Source: Pardosa pseudoannulata
Lineage: Eukaryota; Arthropoda; Arachnida; Araneae; Lycosidae
Reading direction: 5' to 3'
NCBI GenBank assembly: GCA_032207245.1
Contig: CM063503.1
Location: 59,763,076-59,827,075 of the forward strand
DNA length: 64,000 bases
Positions within the stretch are counted from its first letter, which is position 1. Each line of letters starts with the position of its first letter. The translations under genes were made by a program, and so were the position numbers. Below, piece after piece: positions 13,252 through 20,866 of this stretch. The notes beneath the pieces were generated by a model, which ran no database searches, was not told the origin of the DNA, and saw only the letters and a list, made by a program, of their open reading frames with translations.

Positions 13252-13712
13252 CCTAGTTAACTCTTAAAATAAACAATCGACATCAGTTGCATCTAGTATT
13301 TTATTATTCAATTCTGATAATGTCTAGAAGGCAATCGTTTCAAAAATATAAAAAGCACCATGACATCAATGGATTCTTAGATATAAATATGTTATATCTG
13401 CATCGTGAAGTATAAGAACACTGTGTTAGACAAGACAGTTTAACAACTCAACAATTACAGAAAAAAGAAAATTAAATATTCTACATACCCACTAGATGAT
13501 TTTCTTTGATTACACATTTTGTAGCGCGAATGAGTTAAAGATTGATATTGCTCTATAAAACTAGCAGCTTCATCCAATGTTTTTATATTAGATCGTAAAA
13601 AAATAGTTCCGTTTTTATCTTGACCTAATAAATGTAGTCTATTACTGCATTTAACTTTCATATGTTCATATATTTGCAAAAATTCCAAATCTTTTATCGT
13701 TTCTACAGACAT
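5524..13712 (-). CDS. putative nuclear regulator with C..C..HxH zinc-binding-like domain and acidic SUMO-motif repeats (4 exons)
   Basis: Coding exons run 13712-13489, 12973-12775, 8888-8696 and 6425-5524. All three junctions have GT/AG sites, and the phases (2, 0, 1) keep one open frame of 1518 nt, about 505 aa. Residues ~75-130 hold K-x-W-x-C84-H, then C92 and H127-S-H129, spaced like the FLYWCH/WRKY-GCM1/FAR1-like zinc-binding fold found in CARF- and ZSWIM-type proteins (inference). Residues ~142-205 are basic and aromatic and suit DNA contact. Residues ~225-320 are acidic, with three IKVEP/IKVED/VKIED motifs (K228, K251, K278) that fit the sumoylation consensus. The tail is Ser/Asn-rich. 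I do not recognise a named orthologue. The start is the first ATG of the first exon, just inside a CpG-richer stretch that is probably the promoter. Most likely a nuclear transcription regulator. Confidence 0.75.
5806..5890. repeat. 42-bp in-frame tandem duplication in exon 4
   Basis: Two copies of a 42-bp unit lie head to tail with one visible difference, followed by the start of a third. In the protein this repeats a 14-residue SSSSVVSN-type unit without shifting the frame. Confidence 0.8.
7325..7379. repeat. 13-bp minisatellite ACTATAAATGGTT, about 4 units
   Basis: Four consecutive units of ACTATAAATGGTT with small changes (one unit lacks a base). Confidence 0.8.
7842..8040 (+). mobile_element. 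SINE-like repeat, family B copy 2
   Basis: Collinear with 2630-2880, including the 28-bp identical core. It begins with a tRNA-like GTGGATCACTCAGTAAAGGC. The same head appears, more diverged, near 41763. Inserted in intron 3 of the zinc-domain gene. Confidence 0.5.
8696..8888 (-). CDS. zinc-domain gene, coding exon 3
   Basis: 193 nt between a TATTTTAG acceptor and a GTAACT donor. It encodes a Tyr/Gly stretch (SYYGYFNNGIKG) followed by a Lys/Arg-rich run (LRKRKVRAP) and a TAVYTLYKKWKQLKK helix-like segment. The frame is open only in the phase dictated by exons 2 and 4. Confidence 0.8.
8889..12774 (-). other. intron 2 of the zinc-domain gene
   Basis: A 3.9-kb intron holding the LINE fragment at 9830-10560. 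The rest is AT-rich with homopolymer runs; I see no other gene or exon in it. Confidence 0.55.
9830..10560 (+). mobile_element. decayed LINE fragment, C-terminal half of a reverse transcriptase
   Basis: Broken plus-strand frames give the order usual for the 3' part of arthropod LINE reverse transcriptases (RTE/Jockey type): GLEINIHKTKYM near 9904; a VWRRHYNHEI block near 10265 (usually WRRRYN.EL); MRIQSLGHM near 10350; KKVFKGQ; and KRWIKEVEKDLG near 10465, then a DRQF near 10535. Several stops and frameshifts make it a dead fragment. It lies in intron 2 of the zinc-domain gene, on the opposite strand. Confidence 0.7.
12775..12973 (-). CDS. zinc-domain gene, coding exon 2
   Basis: 199 nt, preceded by a TTTTTGTAG acceptor and followed by a GTAAGC donor; ends in phase 0. 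It carries all four candidate zinc ligands (C84, C92, H127, H129). The 515-bp first intron contains a (TA)n tract. Confidence 0.8.
13182..13248. repeat. (TA)n microsatellite in intron 1
   Basis: Uninterrupted run of about 67 bp inside the first intron of the zinc-domain gene. Confidence 0.95.
13489..13712 (-). CDS. zinc-domain gene, coding exon 1
   Basis: 224 nt, residues 1-74 plus two bases of codon 75. It starts with ATG (MSVETIKD) and ends at a GTATGT donor. A helical-looking segment near residues 43-60 (TLDEAASFIEQY) precedes the zinc-binding region, as in CARF/ZSWIM-like N-termini. Confidence 0.8.
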
Positions 13713-13910
13713 TGTTAATGCCGTAAGATACGTAACAGTGAATCTTTAAATTCCACTTTGCTATTCAGCACTATCTTAAATGTCAACATCAACATGCGGT
13801 TTGACAACGAATGAATGAACGGAGGCAAAACAAGCGAAGTTATGTACTGTTTGTGTATAACATTCGAAACGTAGGTAACAGCGCCATCTATTAGCAAAAA
13901 TCATAAGAAA
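13713..13910 (-). promoter_or_regulatory. probable promoter/5' UTR of the zinc-domain gene
   Basis: Just upstream of the first ATG. Between about 13500 and 13900 I count about 14 CG dinucleotides, against about one per 500 bp in other genic parts of the window. A CpG-rich patch ending at a translation start fits a promoter. No TATA box or initiator could be assigned with confidence. Confidence 0.4.
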
Positions 13911-14468
13911 TGTTTAGGCTCTACCATATTTCATTAAAAAAATTATTAACATGTGTATATTCAAAACGATTTAAAGCTTTCTATCAATGCAGACATGCAC
14001 AATGTTATAATGGCACTATTAATCTAAGTTCATATTTGAAGTTTCATTATTATGAAGATATCTGAAGAAGCTAGATTATTTCAGTTGTATAATCGAACTT
14101 GGTTAATTTGAATTTCATATTAAATGAATTTCGAATTATCCAAAATTCGAATTATCCAGTTTCGTTAAAAATAGATAGCACACTACTTATCATAATTAAA
14201 TAGGCTTATCTACGACTTTTTCTATATTTTTTAAATAGGCTTATCTGCGATTTTTTATTTATTTTTTAATTCTTAAATGTTTAATCTGTTGTTGCAGAGT
14301 GAGTTCTACTGTTTGACCAACGCGCAGCTGATCTGCGAACTAGCGCTCCTCGCTTAGCCAATGACATCACTCGCTGGTTGTTAAGCGCGAAGATCGGAAC
14401 TTCAAGAATGTATTCTCACAGCACACAATATGTAAACAAACGGCTTAAAACAGAAGGAAAAATTTGTA
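13911..14468. other. intergenic spacer at edge of transposon island
   Basis: It contains repeated GAATTTCGAATTATCC-like units near 14110-14160 and two related AAATAGGCTTATCTGCGA segments near 14199 and 14235. These are probably remnants of repeats. Base composition becomes visibly more CpG-rich from 14300. Confidence 0.4.
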
Positions 14469-14640
14469 GTTTGGTTTGGAGTGCTACGGTCTACTTTTTG
14501 CTACACGAGGGCTAATGAGACCGGGACCTACAGCTTAAATCCGTTTCCGAACTGCTACGAACATCCATGCCACTGTGGGATTCGAACCCACGAACTCCGG
14601 TACCGAAGGTCAACCCCAAACCAATCGGCCACCGTTCGGA
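14469..14640 (-). mobile_element. tRNA-derived SINE, family A copy 1
   Basis: On the minus strand it reads as a tRNA-like head with box A (TGGCCGATTGGTTTGGGG type) and box B (GTGGGTTCGAATCCC), a unique body with a GGTCCCGGTCTCATTAGCCC segment, and a 3' tail of CCAAAC repeats. This is one of the best-preserved copies and defines the family. The head resembles Ser/Leu-class tRNAs (inference). Confidence 0.85.
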
Positions 14641-14720
14641 AAAAAGGTTTGTGATTTTACTGCTAGGGAAAGAGAATTCAGTAACTGGTATAGACAGAAA
14701 TATTCCCAAGCAACACACAT

Positions 14721-14850
14721 TGTTGGGCCAACGTTAAATTATGGTAACTTCTTTTTGAGATTGTTGTTGTCCCAACCACAGTACTCCCACGCCCCCAACA
14801 GCTATGAATATTCGTTGGCGTAATCGCAATATACCACGGTTGGCCCAACA
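14721..14850. mobile_element. 130-bp element with 12-bp perfect terminal inverted repeats
   Basis: Ends are TGTTGGGCCAAC and its exact reverse complement. There is no coding capacity and no clear target-site duplication. It could be a small MITE, or a short solo LTR (it starts TG and ends CA) linked to the gag remnant just downstream. Confidence 0.5.
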
Positions 14851-15102
14851 AACTATAACTACTGTTGTAAGTGTAGTAGAATAATGTATTTTGCTTCCTG
14901 TGGCAACACTTGTTTTAATAATTACATTTGGCAACACTTCTGTACTGTTTGCATTGATGCAACTATGTAGCCTTTACACCTCGTTGTTTTCTAGTTTATT
15001 AAAGCCTAAATCTAGGGTATTATGTTGTTAGATTATTTTTTGCTTCACTACAATTTAATCAACTAGTAATTCGCGCATCCCCACATTCCTGGATTCTGCA
15101 AA

Positions 15103-15326
15103 ATGGAGCAACTTTTGAAACCGGAAAGATTTGCTACTGATCTCACGTGCACGGGCACTGAATCGAAATGGAAGCACTGGAAAAGAACTTTCAATAATTT
15201 TCTTGGCCAAGTTACTGGAATTACAGAAGATGGTAAGTTACAATTATTGTGTAATTATATCTCTGCTAATGTTTTTCGTTACATAAGTGACTCTGAAAAC
15301 TACTCCAACGCTATCGAAGTACTAGA
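15103..15326 (+). pseudogene. Ty3/gypsy-type gag, 5' part (split by copia insertion)
   Basis: An open frame from ATG 15103 encodes the N-terminal capsid-like part of a Ty3/gypsy-type Gag (SKWKHWKRTFNNFL near residues 27-40, then QLLCNYIS). The frame is interrupted at 15326 by the copia element. Removing the element and one copy of the 5-bp target duplication brings the frame back exactly at 19924. The copy was therefore still an intact gag frame when copia landed. No 5' LTR or primer site could be assigned upstream. Confidence 0.7.
15322..15326. repeat. target-site duplication CTAGA, left
   Basis: Five bases directly before the left LTR (which begins TGATGC), repeated at 19919-19923 after the right LTR. 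Five bp is the usual length for copia integrases. Confidence 0.9.
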
Positions 15327-15558
15327 TGATGCGAAAATATTACTAAAGGCAGATATATTTTGATAAATAGAAGAGAAAAAGTGTAAGCAAGCCAACACAC
15401 GCAATTCTACAGTGATTACTTATTTATTAACTTAACTTAATGTTGCCAAAACAGAAAATACAAAATACTATACAGAATAAATAAAAAGACATTGAGGCAA
15501 TAATCATAGCAATGCTTTGGCAGGTAAAAAAACATGTAAGATTAATTTAGTTCTGATA
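15327..15558 (-). repeat. copia 3' LTR
   Basis: 232 bp. In element orientation its first bases are TATCAG, a one-base change from the TGTCAG of the other LTR, and it ends GCATCA. Aligns along its whole length with 19686-19918. Confidence 0.92.
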
Positions 15559-15570
15559 CTCCTCCTTGCC
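15559..15570 (-). other. copia polypurine tract
   Basis: On the minus strand GGCAAGGAGGAG lies directly against the 3' LTR, the position where plus-strand DNA synthesis is primed. Confidence 0.8.
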
Positions 15571-15598
15571 AAAGTATGCTTTATTACACATGTAAGGG

Positions 15599-16708
15599 CT
15601 ATTTACAGAAACCCAAGTATTTTCTCAAGTTGGTTAACACCGTCTTTGAAATATTTTTGGTCAAAACATCGGCTACGTTTTCTTTGGAATTTACATATTC
15701 CAGTTGAATCACACCTTGTTCAACGTGGTCACGGATGAAATGATGCTTAATGTCCATGTGTTTACTACGTTCAGATGTAGTTTGGTTCTGTGCGATGAAC
15801 ATAGCCGCTTGGTTGTCTACTTTTATAACTGAGGGTGATGGGATAAAGTTGGACATCCCCAGTTCCTTCAGCAGATCCCTTATCCATAAAACTTCTTTTG
15901 TGGCAAGGGCAGCAGCCACATATTCAGCTTCAGCCGAAGATAAAGCAACAGTGGACTGCTTCTTGCTGCACCAAGATATTGCACCACCACCCAATATTAG
16001 AACATATCCACTGAAAGACTTTCTATCTACCTTGTCAGCATCACAGAACGATTCAAGAGCTTTTCCTGTCTTTCTGAATGTAAGGGATAGATGTTTGGTT
16101 TCTTTGAGGTAGCGAAAAAGATGTTTAACACTTCTCCAGTGAAATTCAAATGGTCTTTCATTGAACTGGCTCATATAGATTGCACTAAATGCAATATCAG
16201 GACGTGTTCCACAGGCAAGGTATAACAGGCTACCTATGGCTTGCCTATATGGAATTTTGTCACTTTTTGCCTTTATATCTTTCCACTCCTTATCGTTTAC
16301 TTTTTGGTGTTTTACAGTAGGATCTATGGGTGTTGATGCTCCCTTTACCAGGTTTAATTTGAACTCCTTCAGAATTTCTTCTATATAGGCAGTCTGATCT
16401 AATGTTAAGGTGCCATCAGCGTGCTTCTGGATCTTCATAGATAATATTTCACTGGCTTCACCAAGGTCTTTTGCCTTGAATCTTTGCGCAACCTTATGCT
16501 TAAATGCAGTTATTTCCTCTGGATTCCCTACGATTAACATGTCATCTACATAAATACCAAGATATAATGATTTGTTTAGATGGTAATAAATGCATGGATC
16601 ACATTTTGAGCATGACAGTCCACAATACTTTAAGAAAGTATCAAAGCACTCATTCCATTGCCTCCCTGATTGTTTTAAACCATACAAGTTTCTTTTTAAA
16701 TGACACAC
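15599..16708 (-). pseudogene. copia pol, RT C-terminal half and RNase H
   Basis: About 369 codons. The RT part has LKRNLYGLKQSGRQWNE near residue 4 and the catalytic YVDD at residues ~53-56. RNase H follows, with DAD, SSAEAEY, DNQAA and HMDIKHHFIR in order, and the frame ends shortly before the polypurine tract. The first RNase H motif looks shortened (DADKVDRKS rather than the usual longer form), probably a small deletion. The frame is separated from the upstream RT/integrase frame by a frameshift at about 16710-16745, at the sequence after DIYME. Confidence 0.9.
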
Positions 16709-16744
16709 TAAATGCTCTTTACCTTGCTATTGAGATCCTTCATG

Positions 16745-18067
16745 TTATTCCATGTATATGTCTTCCTTGAGTAAACCATTTAGATAGGTCGCAGTAATAT
16801 CCATTTGATGAATTGCCATTTGTAACTCCACAGCGAGAGCCAAAAGGATTCTCATGGATTTTATCTTTAGAACAGGGGAGAAAGTTTCTGTGAAATCTCT
16901 GCCAGGAACTTGTGAGTAGCCTTTTGCTACCACTCGAGCTTTATATTTTATCACTTCTCCCTCAGCATTCTGCTTTACTTTGAATACCCATTTGCTTCCT
17001 ATGGGCTTAATGCCGGCTGGCTTTGGAACCAACTCCCATGTCTGGTTTTCGTGTAAGTTGGACAATTCGTCCTCCATGGCTTCTTTCCACATTTCTGCAT
17101 TTGGAGAACTCATTGCCTCTTTTACAGTGGTCGGTTTATCACAGGTCTTGATAGCAGATTGTTGTTCACAAGTAACTTTGTATAGCACTGGATCCCCATA
17201 ATAAGTTTTGGGTCTCCTTTCTCTGGTGCTTTTTCTGACCTCAACTGAGTATTTCTTACTGGTATCAGATTCTCCCGATATTGTTGGTTCTGTACCTTCA
17301 CTTTCTTCTACTGTGTCATCTATTATGGCTTCAGTGTGATCAGCTTCTATGGTGATACAACTAATGGGTACTTCAAATGGGACTACATTTGTTTCAGTGT
17401 CCGAATTGCACCCAAGATTTAAATTTAAGGTTAATTCCCTCTTCTTTTCTTGACTAGCTGTCTGTTTACTCCTCAATGGAAAAACATTCTCTTCAAATTT
17501 GACGTTCCTGCTCACTAGAAACTTGTCTTCTTCGATGTTCCAGAGCTTATATCCTTTTACACCTTCAAGATACCCTATGAAGACACATTCTTGAGCACAT
17601 TTCCCTAATTTCCCTCTTTGCTGTGACTTATCAATTTGGGCAAAGACTCTACAACCAAAGATTCTCAAGTGACCAATTTGCACAGGCTTCTTGGTCAAAA
17701 GCTCTTCAGGTATGCTTCCCTGGATAGCTTTTGATGGACACTTGTTGCGCAAATAGCAGGCGGTAGTCACAGCATCTGCCCACAGTTCATGGAGAATGTG
17801 AGAGTCCAGGAGGAGACATCTAGTCATGTCAAATAAAGTGTGGTTCATTTTTTCGGCGACTCCATTTTGTTCTGGTGTCTGAGGAACTGTAAGTTGCCTC
17901 GTTATCCCATTTTTTATTAAAAAATCATCAAATTCCTTGCTAACATATTCGCCTCCATTATCACTTCGTAGAGTAGTGATTCTGAGTCCGTGGAAATTTT
18001 CAGCACAAGTTTTGTATTCGATGAATTTTTCAAGGACTTGATCTTTAGATTCCATGGGTTTAACCAC
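16745..18067 (-). pseudogene. copia pol, integrase core and RT N-terminal part
   Basis: About 440 codons. It has integrase DNGGEY near residue 37 and TPEQNGVAE near residue 63 (the second D and the E of the DDE triad; the first D, in IHSDVIGP, lies in another frame at ~18160). It then shows the copia-type integrase C-terminal GYKLWNIEEDKFLVSRNVKF, an acidic linker, and the RT start (EAMEDELSNLHENQTWELV, KARVVAKGYSQ, FSPVLK). The frame ends at MDITATYLNG..KEDIYME. Confidence 0.9.
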
Positions 18068-18607
18068 AACGTACAGTGAATAGTCATCAACAAAGGTAAC
18101 GATGTACTTTGATCCACCTTTTGAGTAGGTGTGATAGGTCCGATTACATCGCTGTGTATCAACTGAAGTACTCTCGTTGAACGTTCAGTTTTTTTTCTTA
18201 GGGAATGGAGTCTTCTTCATTTTTCCCAAGACCCATGTTGAGCAGACAGTTTCTCGTTCTGGGATTTCCTTGCACGCCTTGTTAGAATCGTCCCTTTATA
18301 AAAGTTTCTTAACTGCATCATTATGTAAATGTCCTAATCTTCTATGCATAATTTCTTCGTGGTTAGAAAGGTAGATTTTGTGCGTTTGTTCTTCAATTTT
18401 GTATAATCTTCCTTGCCTGTGTGCTGTGAGGATAACCTTATCTTTTTGTCTAGGGTCCCTTATGGTTGCTTTGCCTTTCTCAAAGGAAACAATCATTTCC
18501 ATCTTTTCTATTCTTCCCACTGAAAGAAGGTTATTATCAAGCTTCGGGACATACAGGACATTTGCTAGGTGAATGTCATCTTTTCCGCATTCTCTGACAG
18601 GATTCAA
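18068..18607 (-). pseudogene. copia pol, GAG-pre-integrase and integrase start (frameshifted)
   Basis: The 18607-18296 frame carries the GAG-pre-integrase region ending HRRLGHLHNDAVKKLL, which is the HH half of the integrase zinc site. A stop follows at ~18294. In the same frame beyond it, the CC half reads CSTW, so the second cysteine is lost. A run of A residues near 18190 marks another frameshift before the IHSDVIGP segment at ~18160, and one more lies near 18110. Confidence 0.8.
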
Positions 18608-19016
18608 AACAATGTCTCCTATGCCAGAAACTTCGATTTTTTTCAGAATTTGCTACCTCAACATGAGATTTTGCTGATGCTAAGTTTGAGAACCTCTGCT
18701 TTTGAGAATACATGTGTTCAGTGGCCGCACTATCCAAATACCAATCGCAGACGGGTTTTTCACCCCAAGAATCAACAAATAAAGTTTGGTATACATTAGA
18801 AACCATTTTTGCATGTGGTGTTTTGGCAGCAGAGCAATTTCTTGCAATGTGACCCCACTCACCACAAGAAAAGCAACGGGTTTTTCTGCTATTATTTCGC
18901 TTTTGTTTCTGTAGTGACTGCATTGTTTTAGTTCTGAATTTATCTCCAGTTTTGAGGGCTTTCTCTCCCGTGACCTCACTTGTAGCGACTTCTGGTTTCG
19001 GTTCTGTGTAGCGCAG
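18608..19016 (-). pseudogene. copia gag zinc knuckle and protease (frameshifted)
   Basis: The frame around 18990-18610 carries a CCHC knuckle (CFSCGEWGHIARNC) and then WYLDSAATEHM, the copia-type aspartic protease site with D-S-A. It is out of frame with the gag start and with the GAG-pre-integrase part downstream. Confidence 0.85.
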
Positions 19017-19556
19017 TTACTTTTTCTCTTCAACGATGAGGCGCGACTTCACGGTTTGAGTTGGCAACTTATCTTCTTCGCGTTCTAGGTTAAGGATGAA
19101 GCCTTCATATTCTTTGGGCAAACCCATTAACATAATTAGAGCAACTTCTCTATCCGCAAATCCGTGGCCGCAAGATGATACCTTTCGGTGAAGGTCCATC
19201 AATCGACTTAGATAAGAACTGACGCTTTCACCTGGTCGTAAAGTTACGTTAAAAAGCTCCTTTAAAAGTTGTAGAGAATGCAACAGTCCAAATTTCGTGT
19301 AGATGTCTTTTAAAATATCCCACGCTTCTTTCGCTCTTTCACAGTCGGCGATGTCGTCTAAAAACTGGTCTTCAACTACTAAGAATAGGTAGGTTAAGGC
19401 TTTCTCATTATTTTTCTTTTCTTCAGGCTTTAATTCAGTTCCATAACCTGGATCAATCGCTTCCCAGCAATTTTTTTGTACTAAAACAGCTCGTACTCGA
19501 ATTCTCCAAGCGTTGTAATTATCTCCGTCAAGTTTCTGAATCTTGATATCTTCCAT
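19017..19556 (-). pseudogene. copia gag N-terminal part
   Basis: About 179 codons from an ATG. It starts with the copia/UBN2-type Gag pattern (KLDGDNYNAWRIRVRAVL near residue 8) and continues with AWDILKDIY and YLSRLMDLHRKV to a stop after IVEEKK. The stop follows an A-run, so it is probably a frameshift lesion; the zinc knuckle continues in another frame. Confidence 0.88.
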
Positions 19557-19663
19557 CGCGTCACTTCCAACGTATTAGGCTTAGCTTCGCCGGCGCTGTG
19601 GATGTTACTTTTTTTCTTTCAGAAAAATCAAAATATCGTCTTCATTTCTGCCAAATAACTTCT

Positions 19664-19685
19664 TTAGAGCTTCGTGCTGATAACG
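19664..19685 (-). other. copia primer-binding site, complementary to internal tRNA-Ile fragment
   Basis: It lies directly against the 5' LTR. The plus strand here matches the tRNA-Ile(AAU) segment from the D-arm end through the anticodon loop (TTAGAGC.TCGTGCT.ATAACG) at 20 of 22 positions. The two differences fall at tRNA positions 26 and 34. Position 34 is inosine in mature tRNA-Ile and would pair with the C present in the element RNA. The tRNA sequence is from memory. Confidence 0.65.
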
Positions 19686-19918
19686 TGATGCAAAAATATT
19701 ACTAAAGGCAGATATATTTTGATAAATAGAAGAGAAAAAGTGTAAGCAAGCCAACACACGTAATTCTACAGAGATTACTTATTTATTAACTTAACTTAAT
19801 GTTGCCAAAACAGGAAATACAAAATACTATACAAAATAAATAAAAAGACATTGAGGCAATAATCAAAGCAATGCTTTGGCAGGTAAAAAGAACATGTAAG
19901 ATTAATTTAGTTCTGACA
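19686..19918 (-). repeat. copia 5' LTR
   Basis: 233 bp. In element orientation it begins TGTCAG and ends GCATCA, giving the canonical TG...CA termini. About 3% different from the other LTR. Confidence 0.92.
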
Positions 19919-19923
19919 CTAGA
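19919..19923. repeat. target-site duplication CTAGA, right
   Basis: Second copy of the 5-bp duplication that brackets the copia element. Confidence 0.9.
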
Positions 19924-20536
19924 TACATTATATATTACAAAACGAAACGAAATTTTTGCAAGACACTGCCTAGCGTCTAGAGCTCAACAAACAGGAGAAT
20001 CCATCAACGAATACCTTCAGATATTGAAGCAAATGAGTAAAGACTGTGAATTCAAAGCTGTAACAGCAGACATATACAAAGATGAATACATAAGGGATGC
20101 CTTTATACGAGGTCTCAAAAGCTCACATATCCGCGAAAGATTTTTGGAAAATGCAACTATTACATTAGAGAAGGCTTATGACCAGGCTAGATCACTTGAG
20201 ATAGCTGAGTTACACTCCGCGTCATATTCAAATACGACGAATTCTATTCAAGTTTCTGCTATTGAACATAGAAATAGTGATGTGGAGAAGACCCCATCGA
20301 CTTCAGCTGCCTTGGTACGCTCAGAAAAGTGCTTTTTCTGTGGTAATGAACGACACCCAAGAATGTCTTGTCCTCCTAGAGAAACTATGTGTAGAGGATG
20401 CGGCAAAAAAGGACATTATCAACGAGTTTGTAAATCTCGATCTACTCGCTCTTCTACTAATGCTACAGCTTCTACGCTGTTTTTGGCTTCTGTCTCAACA
20501 ACTCCTCAATGCCTCCAGAAATCCATAACCAAAGTG
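19924..20536 (+). pseudogene. Ty3/gypsy-type gag, 3' part with two zinc knuckles
   Basis: Continues the 15103-15326 frame. It carries the capsid C-terminal motif (GESINEYLQILKQMSKDCEF, then RDAFIRGLKS) and two CX2CX4HX4C knuckles in tandem (CFFCGNERHPRMSC and CRGCGKKGHYQRVC). It runs open into the assembly gap at 20537, where the protease should follow. No gypsy pol is recognisable after the gap, so the element is truncated or misassembled there. Confidence 0.8.
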
Positions 20537-20636
20537 NNNNNNNNNNNNNNNNNNNNNNNNNNNNNNNNNNNNNNNNNNNNNNNNNNNNNNNNNNNNNNNN
20601 NNNNNNNNNNNNNNNNNNNNNNNNNNNNNNNNNNNN
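20537..20636. other. assembly gap (100 N)
   Basis: Exactly 100 N, a typical placeholder for a gap of unknown size. It cuts the gypsy gag frame. Confidence 0.99.
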
Positions 20637-20694
20637 GTATGGAAAAAACAGCATCAAAATAAAACTCGTACACCATGGAAAATTCTTAATTAAA

Positions 20695-20866
20695 GGTTTG
20701 AGAGCTATTGTCTACATTTTTGCAACACGAGGGTCAATAAGACCGGGACCTAGTGTTTAAAGCCGATTCCGAACGGCTACGAAAATCCATATCTCAGTGG
20801 GATTCAACCCACAAGCTCTAGTTCCAAAGATCAGCACCCTAACTATTCCGCCATCACTCGGCTTCT
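20695..20866 (-). mobile_element. tRNA-derived SINE, family A copy 2
   Basis: Full-length, moderately diverged; box B region reads as the complement of GGGATTCAACCCACAAGC. Same orientation as copy 1. Confidence 0.85.

Larger units (their letters stand above)
15327..19918 (-). mobile_element. copia-type LTR retrotransposon, full length but decayed
   Basis: A 4.6-kb element on the minus strand, with LTRs at both ends, a primer-binding site (19664-19685), a polypurine tract (15559-15570) and gag-protease-integrase-RT-RNase H order, which is diagnostic of Ty1/copia. It is flanked by a CTAGA target duplication (15322-15326 and 19919-19923). LTRs differ at about 7 substitutions and 1 indel in 232 bp, suggesting an insertion of moderate age. 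At least five frameshifts or stops break the coding region, so this copy cannot be autonomous. It landed inside a gypsy-type gag frame. Confidence 0.93.

Noticed and set aside
13715..13897. 60-codon minus-strand frame upstream of the zinc-domain gene
   Set aside because: Lies in the presumed 5' UTR/promoter, lacks similarity, and is separated from the main frame by a stop.
14575..14937. Overlapping frames of 67-82 codons on both strands
   Set aside because: They cover a SINE and the 130-bp inverted-repeat element; no protein-like features.
15750..16112. 120-codon plus-strand frame
   Set aside because: Antisense shadow of the copia RT/RNase H region.
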